This document shows, piece by piece, positions 10,902 to 23,450 of a stretch of 64,000 nt of DNA; the stretch's first letter is position 1, and every line of letters begins with the position of its first letter. The translations under genes were made by a program, and so were the position numbers. A model generated the notes under the pieces. That model was not told the origin of the DNA. It did no database searches and saw only the letters and a program-made list of their open reading frames with translations. Origin of the DNA: Cyrtodaria siliqua (taxonomy: Eukaryota; Mollusca; Bivalvia; Adapedonta; Hiatellidae); NCBI GenBank assembly GCA_037043455.1, contig JAWPHD010005089.1:62001-126000 (forward strand), in the 5' to 3' direction.

Positions 10902-11129
10902 GTGCGGTGCAGGATAGGGCATACATGTTATACTCATTCATATTTAGTACAAGGTATACCCTGCTTTTCACCGTTAACGGTCAAACACATTTTGTTGGAA
11001 TGTGTAGACTTCCATCCTATACGTCAAAGGTATTACAATGTTAATACTATGAAAGTGTTATTTGATACTATAAATTTTAGTCTTGTTTTAGATTTCCCGA
11101 AAGAAATCAGACTATATAAACCATTATAA
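10902..11129 (+). pseudogene. LINE ORF2 C-terminus with HILLEC zinc region
   Basis: CRIGHTCYTHSYL and LTVKHILLECVDF form the C-terminal Cys/His word that I-type LINEs carry after RNase H. It closes with RLYKPL and a stop at 11127-11129. The 3' UTR follows to 11401. Confidence 0.7.
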
Positions 11130-11879
11130 TAAACAGACTTTATAAATCATTCTAATATGTTCTTATATACATGATATATATTTACTTGTTTATACACCCG
11201 CTTGACGGGCATTTGTTGATTTATATTTATACATAGTTATATAACTACCATATCATCCGTTATTTGTAAATAGTTGTATCGTTATATATTTATATATTGT
11301 TTTATTAACTACTTCATTTCTTCATCTTTCATCAGTTTTTGCGCACAATGTGACCTATGCTTGTGTCGACGTGCCGTAAAACACCATTCGTTCATTCATT
11401 CCGTCTGTACAATTTACAGAACTTAAGTTCAGCTTTAAGAGGATAATTGTGAAGAAAGCAATACTTATAAATGCGGTCTAATTAACAGCTTGTGTCTGTA
11501 GTATTTATTGGCATTTACATGATTTATAGAACTATCGTTACTACTGTATATGTTGCCTTCATTGGCCTTCATAAACGCAAACGATAATCCATTGATTATG
11601 GTGCTTTGCGACTGTATTTGCACGTACGTATCATCTTGAAATTCAAGTGCAAAGTAGCCAATAACTATGTTGTTAATGTAATGGTTTAACGAGGCAGCTT
11701 TAAACGTAATATTGTAAACGAAATGCAACAGCGTTCTCCTCATTCCGGAGAATTATATCTGCTTGATAAATCAATGGGTTAAGTTTGCATTTTGATATTT
11801 ACATGGTATCATTCCATATAATAACGATCAATGTATAATTAGGATTTACACTGTTCAAGATTATGCTCTTAATGGCATC

Positions 11880-12290
11880 TGCCAAGTCATTGAGTTGCTT
11901 TGTGTCTTTCTAGGATTTAGTTTTTATATCCATATATACATGGTCTTCCTTGTGTTATACATGTATTGCATATAACTGCTGCCTATTTTGTTAAAGTAAA
12001 TAGTCTGGTTGGAATTTCTTTATTTACACCGTACCGTCTTATCGAGCTGACAATATGGTAAGAGTAAGGATTGGTGAGTCCTATGTCCTGCGTTAAACCC
12101 CAAGAGGCTTTATGCCACTGACCCTTCCAAGTATGTAACCCAATTGACAACCCTTTTATGTTTGGGATGTTACATACCTTGCATCTTAGATTTCCTTGTA
12201 ATTGCTGTTTTTTTCGTACTATCTGTGTAGATTGTGATCCTTGAATGCTAAATTTCAAATTTCCTGTTCGACTTTCTATCTACTTTTAAC
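11880..12290 (+). mobile_element. Old PLE 3' tail, shared by both blocks
   Basis: It carries GCCAAGTCATTGAGT, TCTAGGATTT, TTTATTTACACCGT, GACAATATGGTAAGAGT, TATGCCACTGACC and the closing TCCTTGAATGCTA...CCTGTTCGACTT of the PLE 3' region. The same fragment lies at 49010-49410, so it predates the block duplication. Confidence 0.7.
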
Positions 12291-12447
12291 ATTGTTGTTT
12301 CATATGTATGCTTAATATCGCTAATTGGGTACAGAGCGCACTATTTAAAAAGTATGTAAGATCTAAGAAGCACTTAATCTAAGAAGTTCAAACTTCCACT
12401 CAGAAAGTAAGCTCCATTGTTTCATTTTCTGGTATTGCCATATATTG

Positions 12448-12690
12448 TTACACTATCATTGGTCTCATTTTAATTTCGCTAAATGGTCGTTCCGAGTTTG
12501 TGCGAAATGAGATAAACATAACACAGTATACACAACAATATTTGCTGTATATTGTATTACCCCGAGAAAGTCGCAGACAATGACTACATTTATGTACCAC
12601 TCCGATACAAATGCAATTCCCCAGACAAAACGCGTGTTCGTAGAGGTGTCCAGCGCATACAATTATAATGCGATTTCGCACTCTTTGTCA
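12448..12690 (-). pseudogene. Short conserved frame of unknown nature (left copy)
   Basis: The minus frame reads TNTRFVWGI, FVSEWYINVVIVC and FLGVIQYTANIV, then LSHFAQTRN, with an in-frame stop before YALDT. Related frames occur at 39074-39328 and 49558-49875. The central hydrophobic stretch could be a membrane segment. The opposite strand is also open in the copy at 49.3-49.9 kb, so the coding strand, if any, is undecided. No family recognised. Confidence 0.3.
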
Positions 12691-12879
12691 AAGTGCTCAT
12701 CGATTGAAAGTTGCGTTTGCTTCTTTGGGATTTGAAGACCAATAACGTATGTTTGGTATATCCTCACCACAGAATCAAATATGTTCTATTATATTAAACA
12801 TGACACTGATATCAGCCTATTAAAACATGTATTCCGAAAGCGATTGATGTTCCTTATTGGTTAGGCAGTAGCCTGCCAC

Positions 12880-13480
12880 GGGTTAAGTGTATGAATATAC
12901 CCTCTGCGTAGGCAGTTTGTACTATTTGAGTTGCTGGAAACATGGACATTCTCTAAGGAATCACAATGAAAACCCTCGTGGTTTATTTATATTAATATAC
13001 GACCCGAAGGTGTAGCTTGTCCTCATTAAGTTGCCGAACACAAGTAGGTAGTTCCTGATGGTATTACGATATGCTTATACTATCTGAATTGGTAATTTGT
13101 CTTCCATTGGTTGCTGGAAACATGTATTTACTTTTGGGATTAAGATATATACGATCTGCATTTGTAGTTTGTCAAGGAACTATCCAATTGTTCCTCGTGG
13201 GTTTGAAAATATGTTGTTGCTTTTTATTTTTTGTTTATTTGAAAGGTGTTTTACGTCAATTTTAGCACATTTTAGGCCATATATGACGGTCGATTTTGTT
13301 TAATAGAATGAATATACCATGTGACTCAGTAGCTTTGTCCGCCCTGGTTTGCTAGAATCAGGTAAACAGTTCGATCTCAATGAGATGCTAGAAACATGCA
13401 AATAGTTCCTTATGGGATTAAGATTAGAATATACGAATTCAATAGGTAGTTTGTCAACACTGGATTGCTTTGAACTTTCT
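12880..13480. repeat. Degenerate minisatellite, short version
   Basis: About seven irregular units with AGTTTGTCCTC-like and GAGTTGCTGGAAACATG-like words (near 12917, 13017, 13091, 13171, 13333, 13377 and 13451), spaced mostly 45-120 bases. Same family as 39525-40660 and 49990-50220. Confidence 0.6.
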
Positions 13481-16099
13481 AACTGTGATTTAAAAATGGA
13501 ATCAACTGAAGTTCTTTTAAATTTTGATTCTGTATACATCCGAAAGTGTTTCTACTGATTTATTTGTTTTATATTTCTTAACAACAGCATTTACGTGTAT
13601 TGTTTGCTAAATGTCTCTGGATACTGACTTGATTGTTAGACATTTCGGTTTAATGGGATAAACTTTTACTTGCATGTTCTTGTCAAGTTGGGCACTGAAT
13701 ACAGAGGTTACACATACAACGGATTAAAGCTTACAGTAGGCCGGATTGCCTACTGAACTGTAGACTCTATATTCCTTACTTTATGTCGTATATTGTCCTG
13801 TTCATTGACTCTTTCCTTTGCTCATTTGGTTTACTGTGCGGTAGAATGCAAACCTCGTTATTATTAATCTGCATATCGTGTTTCTTTACTAGAGGCTAAG
13901 GCGACTGACTGTAAAGTTACACGTTCAAGGCTGCTGTCAATCACAAGGGACACTCATTGAGAAACTTCTTTCCAATATCCGATTATTGGAAGGAAGCAAT
14001 TTGTATTCAATTAGTTTGTCTTCTTATACGAACATGTAATACGCTTAGCACGATCTAGGATTCGGAATCAACTCCTATCGTACGCATTTCTGTGTCTGCG
14101 TGACCTGTTTACACATGAAAGAAACATAGGACTTATTTTGTGGAAGTGTCGTTCAGGAAGACTTCTTGCGAGATTTAAACGTCAATAAAGTAATCTTGGC
14201 GGCGTTCGCTAATCTGCTTAAGGGGCGTAGGTGGTAGAGATTAGTTTTGTGGTCATTATATTGTGTAGAGTGAAACGGGAAAGGCACAATATATACTAGT
14301 CGGAATTCCTAAGTACCCACATAAAAACATGTTAATAATATTCTCACTGTTTTGCGTGTTTCACGCTTGATTGGAGATGCGGTTGAACTGCTAAATAACG
14401 AGTTTAAATCGTCTGCTTGATTGCATTTTGACACATTTTTAAACGTTTAGGCCAATGAGTTTTCTTAGAAATAAATAATAACATTTATGCAACTGGATAG
14501 TTAGGATTGTTTCAAGTATTTTGAAGTAATGTAGCTTTCGATGTTCCTAATTCTAAAATATGTCAACTAAACTAAAATGTTGTTGACTAGAATTACCATT
14601 ACAAATGTAATTGCAAAATACAGTTTCGAAGTCTTGAATGTTAACGCGCCATAATAGTTACTTGAATTTCAAAATATATTCAATTAAAAGGCAGGTAATT
14701 TAAGAAAATACATATTTTATATATTAATATAGACAAAACATTTGCAATAACTGGGTCAAACTTTTATGTTTTTTGGTGTGTGTTTTTTCTACTATTATTT
14801 CCTACCAATCCTAAGAAGTTTATATATTTAAGCGGACTTTGATTGATGATTTGTGTTTGATCAGCACGTTTCATGTTGTCATATAAAATAACGGTATTTT
14901 TCGAAAGATGCAAATAATTAAACAAAAATAAATATTTTACTTACTATTGGTTAAAACAAAATACTTATCAAACTACTATTCTAAACTATATTTATATTAA
15001 GAAAGTTCGTTAGATACAAAGGTGAATAATTGGGAATTTTGATCATTGTATAAATGGTTAGCCATTTAATGTGTAAACTAATGATTCATTTAAAGCAGTT
15101 TCAATTCAAATAACATTACAAGTTCAAATGAAAAATGAAAAATGACACCCTGCACGAAATGTTTGGAAGTTTTATAAATAACACAATCAAAACTATAGCA
15201 ATTATCTACACTTTGCAAACTATATAATAGTTATTTCAATATCTATTTCACAAAAAATTCCTAAGAACTAAATTAACACACTATTACCTTGTGGCTCATG
15301 GTAAACTGCGTCCATGCATAACACTTACCCTGAAATCATTAGTGTGACTTAGGGGACCAGTAGAATACACTGCGTAGCTGGTATCAGTGTTAACTGAAAT
15401 ACAATTTCCGTGGCAGAATTGCTGAAATACCCACCCACCTGTCATTTTACAGTACATATGTGTGATAAAATAGCAAACGTATGTCAAATTTATGACACAC
15501 ATATATCAACAATCGTTAACAAGTCAGCAAACTAAAATAAGTAAGACGCGATATCCAAATATGTTGCTTTATTTAACGCATGGGGATATCGCCATTCGTA
15601 TAAACGTGGTAATTTTTGGCTACGTTCAGAATCAAACCTCGAATGTATTTCAACGGATAAGTTTGTTCAACATTTTAACATTTTGTTAGCCGGTAGTGAA
15701 CGACATAATCTGGTGCACTGTCTCTACATAAACAACAATATGGTTGTTAGCCACACGTGTTTTTGCATGATTGTTACCATATATTGGTTCTTTAGATGAA
15801 GGTTAAATGAGAGCTTTCATGTTAATAAAATACAAAGAAAAACCGTCTAACATTGCAACACCTTAATGAAAAGCTTCATTTTGACTTCCTATGCCTTTGG
15901 CGCGAATCTAGTGGAATATATGGCGCCGCCATTGTAATATAAACTAACCGACATGTATACCTTCGAGATATATTCATTATATGATTTCAGGGAATCGATC
16001 GAGATGCTGTAAATAGGAATACCTGCTGATTATATGAACATTCGCAACACTTGCACCGGAAATAATGTCTGGAGAATGGGTTAAAAAGCGCATGTTAAG
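13481..16099. other. No gene or recognised element
   Basis: This 2.6-kb AT-rich stretch is present in the left block and absent from the right, where 50216 joins 50218. No coding motif, terminal repeat or tail was found. Confidence 0.5.
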
Positions 16100-16740
16100 C
16101 CTAGATTGGACATTTATAAACATAATTGTTATTGATGTAAGCTGTTATTCAGAGTGCATCATATACATGTATTTCATGTATTTGTTGAGGTGTATTCTAT
16201 ATAGCATTCATGATAATACATTGATATGAAGCATGTACTCTCCGAAGAAACAGATGTACTATTTGTTCCATAATATTTACCCGTGATTGATACCGCTTAT
16301 GTTGCTGAGTAATGTATATGGATTATGATTTAAATACAATGTACGAGCTTTATATGCTCGTTTGTATGTGTGTTATGTCGCATGCATGACCATACACCTT
16401 TGGCTTTTAGTTTACATCTATGCCTTTAAATGTTGCGTATCTGAAGGCGCATTGATTATGTGAATTGGATGTTTTCGTTCCATTGTTTTGGCTATGACTG
16501 ATTACTTTACTAAGCATAACGTTTCCTTTATATACCCTTTGTTCAAGCAGCGACATCAACTACTTTTCGTAATAACTGAAGTACTATAGTATGTCCAAAA
16601 AAGAAAAGCGTATTATCCAGCCTAGCAAAATTATCTTATGATACATACTATATGTTTTCCTTAAAAGGAAATGTATTGGTATGGACTGTGTAGCCTTAAA
16701 CTATAATATTTAACTAAAGATGAAGTTAGGTTTGATAAGA
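16100..16740. repeat. Duplicated segment, left copy
   Basis: It matches 50218-50900 (CATAATTGTTATTGATGTAAG, CATGTACTCTCCG, TTATGTCGCATGCAT, CCAAAAAAGAAAAGC, TGGACTGTGTAG). No gene. Confidence 0.75.
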
Positions 16741-16949
16741 AAATTAAAATACATGTGATAATGTAATTATACAATTATATCAACCACATGAGGTAACCAA
16801 CCATAATATGAGTATGTCTGAAAAGAGATGCCAAAGTAGAACAAAAAGTGTACGATATATAGAACACTATCCTCGAAAACAGACATATTAAAAAGGAAGT
16901 TAAAGGAGTATGCAGTAGTCCAAAATTGAATAATAATTAGCATATCAGG

Positions 16950-17150
16950 CCCTGATGGGTTAATGTACCTCAGCGGCCTTTTTGCCACTGACCGTTCCAA
17001 GGCGGTAGCTCTAAAGTAAACCTATTTTGAGTTTGACGTCATATGCCTTTATTATTACTATTGCCATTCTTATTTGTCTTTTTGCGTGTATTGGGGTTTA
17101 CTGTGTTCTGCGAAAGCTGCATTTCCTGTTCGAGTTTTATTCTTACTTCT
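16950..17150 (+). mobile_element. PLE 3' tail fragment
   Basis: It contains CTCAGCGGCC, TTGCCACTGACCGTTCCAAG, TTTATTATTACTATTGCC, TTTTTGCGTG and TCCTGTTCGAG, in the order of the PLE 3' region. The right block lacks it at the matching point near 58000, so it is specific to the left. Confidence 0.7.
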
Positions 17151-18165
17151 ATGGTTATTATAATTATTGTTTTGTCAATACAGCATTCCTCAGATAAGTG
17201 TGATTGCCAGGTTGTGCTAGCAAGAGAACCGTTTTGAATTACTTTGCAAGCGAGAACATATATCAGTAATAGTGCACTAGAAACTACGAACACACGCTGA
17301 TACATTAAACTATGACATCAGCGTTTCAAAACATAAAGCATATAATGACACTCTATCTTAAAAGCACTTTATTTCGTCTACGGTTCTCAATTATAGATTG
17401 TTTCGTTTTACCATGTTCGTATAATACCTCTTGAGACTCCGGCCAGTCTTATAACTGACCACACACCTTCGTTTAATTAAGTTCCATATTGTCTAACATT
17501 TATTTTATTAGAAACAGGTGGCAGTCACTTACATTTGGATATAAGAAAGAGCCGTTAGGAACGGGAACACAATTGCTCTGTGTTACGTACTTTTGATAGA
17601 CATTGTATAAAAGCCAATTGGTAAGCCTGAGCTCGATGTTAACGTTTGAATTATTATTTGCATATGAATAGAAGCAAACAAAGTTACAAATGTAGCTCAA
17701 TGTTAAACTACTTTTTATATATGTACGTACGTTGCAGTTAAATAGTATATGTGTATAAACGTATAAAATGTGTAGGTCGATTGATAATAACGTTTTAAAA
17801 GACATAAAGTTAAGTGTGAACGATAATATATGCAGACTAAACGTTAACGTATTCGAAACGTACGTTAAATTGTTTAATGTGTATGTCAATATAAATGAAA
17901 GTTAGATCAAAATATAACATAAATACTGAAAAGGGGATCCCTTGAAAGAAACAAACACAAACAAGAGAAAAAAGTATCAGACTCGTAATATTCAGTCGGT
18001 TCATGAGAGGTAATGTAAAGTGCAACACCTTTCACTCCTCCTAGTACTGGCTTAAGCGATAGCCTAAAAGATTGGGCATGATGATCTAAGTTATATAACA
18101 TTGAAGACTGTAAAGCATATAGTGTCTGACAAACTGACATTCTTTTATTTTTCAAAAAAAACACA
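17151..18165. repeat. Duplicated segment, left copy
   Basis: It matches 58003-59180 (CTTCTATGGTTATTATAATTA, GTCTAACATTTATTTTATTAG, AGACTAAACGTTAAC, TGAAGACTGTAAAGCAT). The right copy carries two extra PLE tail fragments here. No gene. Confidence 0.75.
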
Positions 18166-19500
18166 TGACAGACCTAATCAGTTTGTATAAAATTAAAATG
18201 GATTCAATATCTATGCATTACTTTTAGTGAATTCAATATGTATGTTTGTTTATTCCTTTACTAACCTGGTGTATGGGGATAATAACAACACCGGTAAGAA
18301 CTGTTTAACTGCTCATCTATATGTTTGTCATACCAACGACCATGGCTTTGTTGAGAACATAAAGGCTTTTCATTTTCATTTAAACATGCTTAAATCAGTG
18401 AGACCTTTTTAAAAATATTGAAAATTCCACCTCCTAAAATAAATCCATATTTGCATATTTAGGACAGTAGTAAACTGATATTAAACAAGTGTATCGGTAA
18501 AAGCATATTTGTGAAAAAGTATTGCTTATTCCGAGTTTCATTTTTTTAAAACTCAACTGACAGAAATTTGAAAATATATGGGAGGAGCCGGTGGGGTTAT
18601 GAACCGAGAAGTGTGCACAAATAAACGTGGTAGCATTTACAGTAGACGACACTCAGCGTTATGGCTTAGAGATAGGCAGTAGTTATAATTATAACTACAT
18701 ACTATGTCATTACTTATCTTAGTATCTCCATCATGGCCAGTCATTCCTAACAATACTTTGTACTGTTATGCTTTATTTATTTAGTGTTTATTCCCAACAC
18801 AATGTCATCCAAACATACATGTCAAACCTATACGCATATGTTGTGATCTGCAGTATATATACGTCGTTTCTCCAGAACAACTATATTTGGCAATTAATTT
18901 TCATTTAACACTGATAACTTATGCCATGAACTATTTGCTGACAGTGTGAAGTTCTATTTAGTCATAAGATATATTTTGGCGCAACATTTCATAGCAAATC
19001 TTTTTTTATTATATACACAGTGCAATGGATATTAGATAAAAATAAAAGAGCAACTAAAGGTGAAACCTGAATTAGACTTAAAAAAAAGACTGTCACAGTT
19101 CCAATAAAATAAACATAAATTATATACTAGTAGTTTGTAGTCATTATATAGAAAAACTTTACTCCTAGCTGAATTGTAAATGCATTATCCTGTCGTCTGC
19201 AAAACTCTGCATCCAGTGAGAGTTCTTTTCATGTGCTATTTTTAGATTCATTCACTGTAACTGACAGGCCTATATAGCTGGTGCAATTGACAAGGCACAC
19301 CTCCAATCTCTCCCTACCAGGGTAGGGAATGTTTCCCTTTAATCAAAACTTAAATTTTCTGAAATGCCATTAAACTCCATGTGTGGGATTTAGTTGGAAT
19401 TTATTTACACTAAAAGTTAGAATAAAAGTTAGCAACTTGTATTTGGAATGTATGTGCATTTGATCACAATTAAAGGTAACGATACATCATGATACATATT
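18166..19500. other. No gene or recognised element
   Basis: Left-block-specific, AT-rich. The open frames near 18227-18412 and 18434-18652 have no recognisable motif. Confidence 0.45.
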
Positions 19501-20414
19501 TAAGGGACCAGGCAATATGTATCGGGGAGTCGGGACCGGTGCAAATAAAAATGTTATATAAAATAAAATGTACGTCCCATGGCAAGCAAACGGAAAAAAA
19601 GTATCGTCCATGGTTTATCGTGACAAAAGAAATACCTGTCGCATGCAATTTTGCACCCAGATAAATATTGACTGGTCCATAAGCACCCTCCTTACCAAAT
19701 GAGGTTTGCTGCAAGCTTGCAGCGAACAATTTTGTTCACCATAACAATTTTCAATTGTTCGCCAATGTTCGCCAATAGCGGTGATGTTGCCGCAAACATT
19801 ATGGAACCTTTGGCGAATTTGCCGCAAACTCGTCAAAAAGCTATACATTCGCCAGAAACATTTATTTATTTGGAACGTTCACCATAACATCACTCCAAAC
19901 TTACTTGCGTGTTTTTTGGTTCGCCACAATATTGCGACAAATTTTACCAATCCGATTATTTTTTGTATTGCACGCCGTAACATCACCACAATATTTTAAA
20001 TTCCCAAAACACCACGACAAACCTGTCCATTCTGATCTGCTGTATCTGAAGACTCTGTTAGTCAAAACATCATCGCAAAACTTAGACTTTATACAGAATT
20101 TTATTATTTCCAGTAACTTACTACTTAAGTGAAATTTGCATTTTATGTCAAAGGACGTACCGCTTGATCAAGTAATTGAGCCAAGTGTAATTTATTTCGT
20201 GGAACCTTATCTTTAAACATTTATATTTATTTATTTGATTGTGTTCATTGCCATTACCAAACACCATGATAACTCCAACATTTAAAACCAGAACAATTAA
20301 AATTGTATCCCAAGTGCAAAATAATATGATCAGTATGAGCTCAATAGGTAGATGTGTGTATATATACGTTTGTTGGTTTGTCTGATTATAAGATATCCAG
20401 TGCCTCTTCGACTG

Positions 20415-21206
20415 CTACAGTTAGTGACATGTCCATGAAAATGGGAGTAATACAGAAATGACAGCACAATACATCTCCATGAAAATGGAAGTAATGCAGA
20501 AATGACAGCAAAAGACATCTCCATGAAAATGGAAGTAATGCAGAAATGACAGTGCACATCTCCATGAAAATGAGTAAGGCAGAAATGGCAACGCTTGACA
20601 TCTCCATGAAAATGGGAGTAATGCAAATATGACAGCGTTCCGACATCTTCATAAAATGGGAGTAATGGAGAAATGACAGTGCTCGACATCTCCATGAAAA
20701 TGGGATTAATGCAAAAATGACAGCGTTCGACATCTTCATAAAAATGGGAGTAATGCAGTAATGACTGCACTCGACATCTCCATGAAAATGTGAGTAATGC
20801 TAAAATGACAACACTCGACAACTCCAAGAAAATGTGAGTAATGCAAAAATGACAACACTCGACAAATCCATGAAAATGGGAGTAATGCAGAAATGACAGC
20901 ACACGACATCTCCATGAAAATGGAAGTAATGCAGAAATGATAGTGCACATCTCCATGAACATGAGAGTAATGCAGAAATGGCAGCGCTCGACATCTCCAT
21001 GAAAATGAGAATAATGCAAAAATGACAGCGTTTGACATCTTCATAAAAATGTGAGTAATGCAGAAATTACTGCACTCGACATCTCCATGAAAATGTGATT
21101 AATGCTAAAATGACAACACTCGACAACTCCATGAAAATGTGAGTAATGCAGAAATGACAGTGTTCGACATCTCCATGAAACTGGGAGTAATGCAGAAATG
21201 ACAGCT
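20415..21206. repeat. 44-bp minisatellite, about 18 copies
   Basis: The unit is CATCTCCATGAAAATGGGAG plus TAATGCAGAAATGACAG and a variable CGCTCGA-like joint. Spacing is 41-46 bases. The long minus-strand frames with repeated HFHGDV and CHFCIT words come from this array and are not genes. It lies inside the TIR element. Confidence 0.9.
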
Positions 21207-21214
21207 TTTAATTG

Positions 21215-21540
21215 TTAGAGGATTTATTTAAATAGTGTCAGTTTATTTAAATTGTGTCGATTTATTTAAATATAGTGAATTTAATTAAATTGTTGCACAT
21301 TTTGTAAAACGAAGGTCCATTTATTTAGAATTCACAAACAATTATTTAAATCAAAACCGTTTAGCCATGTGTTTAGTTAAATCGTATGGATATATTTAAA
21401 TCGTGAGGATTTAATCTAAATCGTAAGGATATACTTTAATTCGAGAGCATTTATTTAAATAGTGTCGATTTATTTAAATTGTGACATTTTATTTAAATTG
21501 TGTCAATTTATTTAAATATGGTGCAGTCCATGTTAAATAG
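21215..21540. repeat. Short AT-rich repeat, about 20-bp period
   Basis: GATTTATTTAAATTGTGTC-like units recur about 12 times, with decay in the middle. It follows the 44-bp array inside the same element. Confidence 0.65.
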
Positions 21541-22219
21541 TGAAAAAAATATGTTTTCGAGCTAAATATTTATTTAATTTTACAAATGGTGCACCATTGT
21601 TCTATTTAATAATTTCAGTCCACCAGAACATTACAGAGAAAAAATTATGCAAATGAAGTTTGCTGCAAAGTTTTTTTAATATGTAAATGAGGTCTGCGGC
21701 AAAGTAGCAACAAACATCACCAAAACATTGCCAGAAAATTACAGCTAAACGTGTTATGCAAATGAAGAGTGCTGAGAAGTTGCCGCACACTTTCACTATG
21801 CAAATGAATGAGGTCTGCGGCAAAGTTGAGGTGAACATCACCAGAACCTCATTTGCATATTTGTTTGCTGCAACTTTGCCTCATACTTCATTTGCATGGT
21901 AAAAGTGTACCGCAACTTCGCCGCAAACTTGTCTGCCGCAGCTTTGCAGCAATGTTTGCCGCAGAGTTGCAGCAAACAGTCGCCAGAAGCCTATATTTTT
22001 GGTAAGGGTGCCTTTTATGGTATAAGATCACTGCTTAAATATTTGTAATTGTTTAAAGTTTTTTGTGGGGGAAAGAATTTGGCTTTAAAATAAGTGTACG
22101 TCCCATGGCAAGCAAGCGGAAAAAAGTATCGTCCATGGTTTGTCGCGACAAAAAAAATGTACCTGTTCCATGCCATTTTGCACCGGTCCCAACCCCACAA
22201 TAAATATTGCCTGGTCCCT

Positions 22220-22910
22220 AATGATAGCTTAAATCTAGCCTTGGTATTTCATACTGAATTTGGTGGAATTTAAATGCAACTATATTTCGTATATTATTAA
22301 AAAGCATAACTTAAAGTTTAATAATATTTATTAATTCAAATTAAATGTAATGCCACATCACACTGCACATACTTTTTATGAATACTTAAAGGTAGTGATA
22401 TCTTCATATTGAATTGAATTGCAATTTAATGTAACACTACATCATGTTGCACATTTAATGAAATTCAATGCTTAATGTGGTAATTATTTTATATTGGCTT
22501 TTATGGCAATTAATTGCAAATACATTTTAACAATAAGTTTCCTATATAGTGCGTAACAATGTAATGACACCTCATGTAGCACTTTTAATGAATATTGAAT
22601 TGTAGTGATATCTCATATTGAATTAAATGGTATTTAATTGCTATTAAATAACCATGAATATGTACAAGAATTGTATTATATAAATGCATAATTGGAACTA
22701 AAGCAGTGTACATGTAGGGTCTATGCTTGATGAATCTGACTTTCACGTTTGTGGGTGAGTTGGGCTACAGTATTATATATTTAGATTCCAACATCAAGAC
22801 ATTCGTTTGAGAGAAACCACATTTTAATTCTGGATGATAAAGTTTTTAAATTAGCATAATTTTTTGAAATGATGATGAATACATACACTTCAGTATAGGG
22901 TCCTACTGAC
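22220..22910. repeat. AT-rich old repeats; part recurs at 24.6 kb
   Basis: Words such as GTAGTGATATCT, CATATTGAATT and CTTTTAATGAATATTG recur. The stretch 22650-22795 (ATGAATCTGACTTT, GGCTACAGTATTA) matches 24640-24790. No gene. Confidence 0.5.
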
Positions 22911-23129
22911 ATTAGTGACAAGAAATATCTTTAAAAAAGATAGTCGGCGCGTTTGGGGAAGCACAATGTATACGTGATTGATGGTCATGAAGTAAAATCA
23001 TTTTAATAGCGAAATTTAAGGTATATTGCAGAACAATGTGTCTTTTATCGGTATTCCCATAAAAGTTGAAACGGCAGTGGCAGTGTGGGGTGTTTGAACA
23101 AATCAAGTCAGTGCCTTCCGTTGCGGAAG

Positions 23130-23450
23130 GCCATTTGTTAAAATAGTCAAAGGGCAATAACCCTGAAAACAAGAGGCCTACGAGGGCCTGAATCGATCTA
23201 CTGGCAAAGTGTACGCTGTTAGATGATGCTACATGCAAAATATCAAAGCTCTAACCTTGTGGTTTTAAAAAATAAATATTTTAAATGTATTTTCTAATAT
23301 TTCTATGTAAAACGTCTGACACCCGGTGAGGGGCTTATTCTGAGCCAAGGGTCACCATTTGTACAACTTGGTAAAGGACCACTATATGATGTTACACGCA
23401 AAATATCAAAGCTGTAGCCCTCGTGGTTTCAGAGAAGAAGATCCGGGTAC
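23130..23450. repeat. Dispersed mollusc repeat, about two units
   Basis: The order AACAAGAGGCCTACGAGGGC, ATGATGCTACATGCAAAATA, TCAAAGCTCTA, TTGTGGTTTTA, CTATGTAAAACG, GACACCCGGTGAGGGG repeats with AGGACCACTATATGATGTTA and GCCCTCGTGGTTTCAGAGAA. I recognise this as a very common bivalve repeat. No coding content. Confidence 0.65.

Larger units (their letters stand above)
9550..11401 (+). mobile_element. I/Nimb-type LINE, 5'-truncated and internally deleted
   Basis: It starts inside the RT (KPGKDHTDPINYRPIALTS, near 9555) and loses the RT core near 9705. It then keeps the post-RT region, an RNase H domain and the C-terminal cysteine/histidine region, and ends with a 3' UTR finishing in TTCGTTCATTCATTC. 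RNase H after the RT is typical of the I superclade. The duplicate locus (about 48505-48540) lacks the element, so it inserted after the block duplication or was lost there. Multiple frameshifts make it inactive. Confidence 0.85.
11402..13060. repeat. Duplicated segment, left copy
   Basis: It matches 48540-50125 almost continuously, for example AAGAGGATAATTGT, AACAGCTTGTGTCTG and TTAGGCAGTAGCCTGCCA. It begins right after the LINE. It contains a PLE tail fragment and the conserved small frame described separately. Confidence 0.8.
19504..22218. mobile_element. Composite TIR element with TAA target duplication
   Basis: The ends are inverted, GGGACCAGGCAATAT at 19504 and ATATTGCCTGGTCCC ending at 22218, with similarity running about 40 bases inward. 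Both are flanked by TAA (19501-19503 and 22219-22221). GGG termini plus a 3-bp TAA duplication suit PIF/Harbinger. At the left end 19504-19678 is itself a complete small palindromic unit ending CTGGTCC. From about 19677 to 22020 there is an inner unit with its own inverted ends (CCATAAGCACCC / GGGTGCCTTTTATGG) and many GCCGCAAAC and TTTGCGGC words. No transposase frame is visible, so it is non-autonomous or several nested MITEs. Confidence 0.6.

Noticed and set aside
20330..21044. Minus-strand frames with HFHGDV/CHFCIT repeats, up to 229 codons
   Set aside because: They follow the 44-bp minisatellite and shift frame as unit length varies; no other support.
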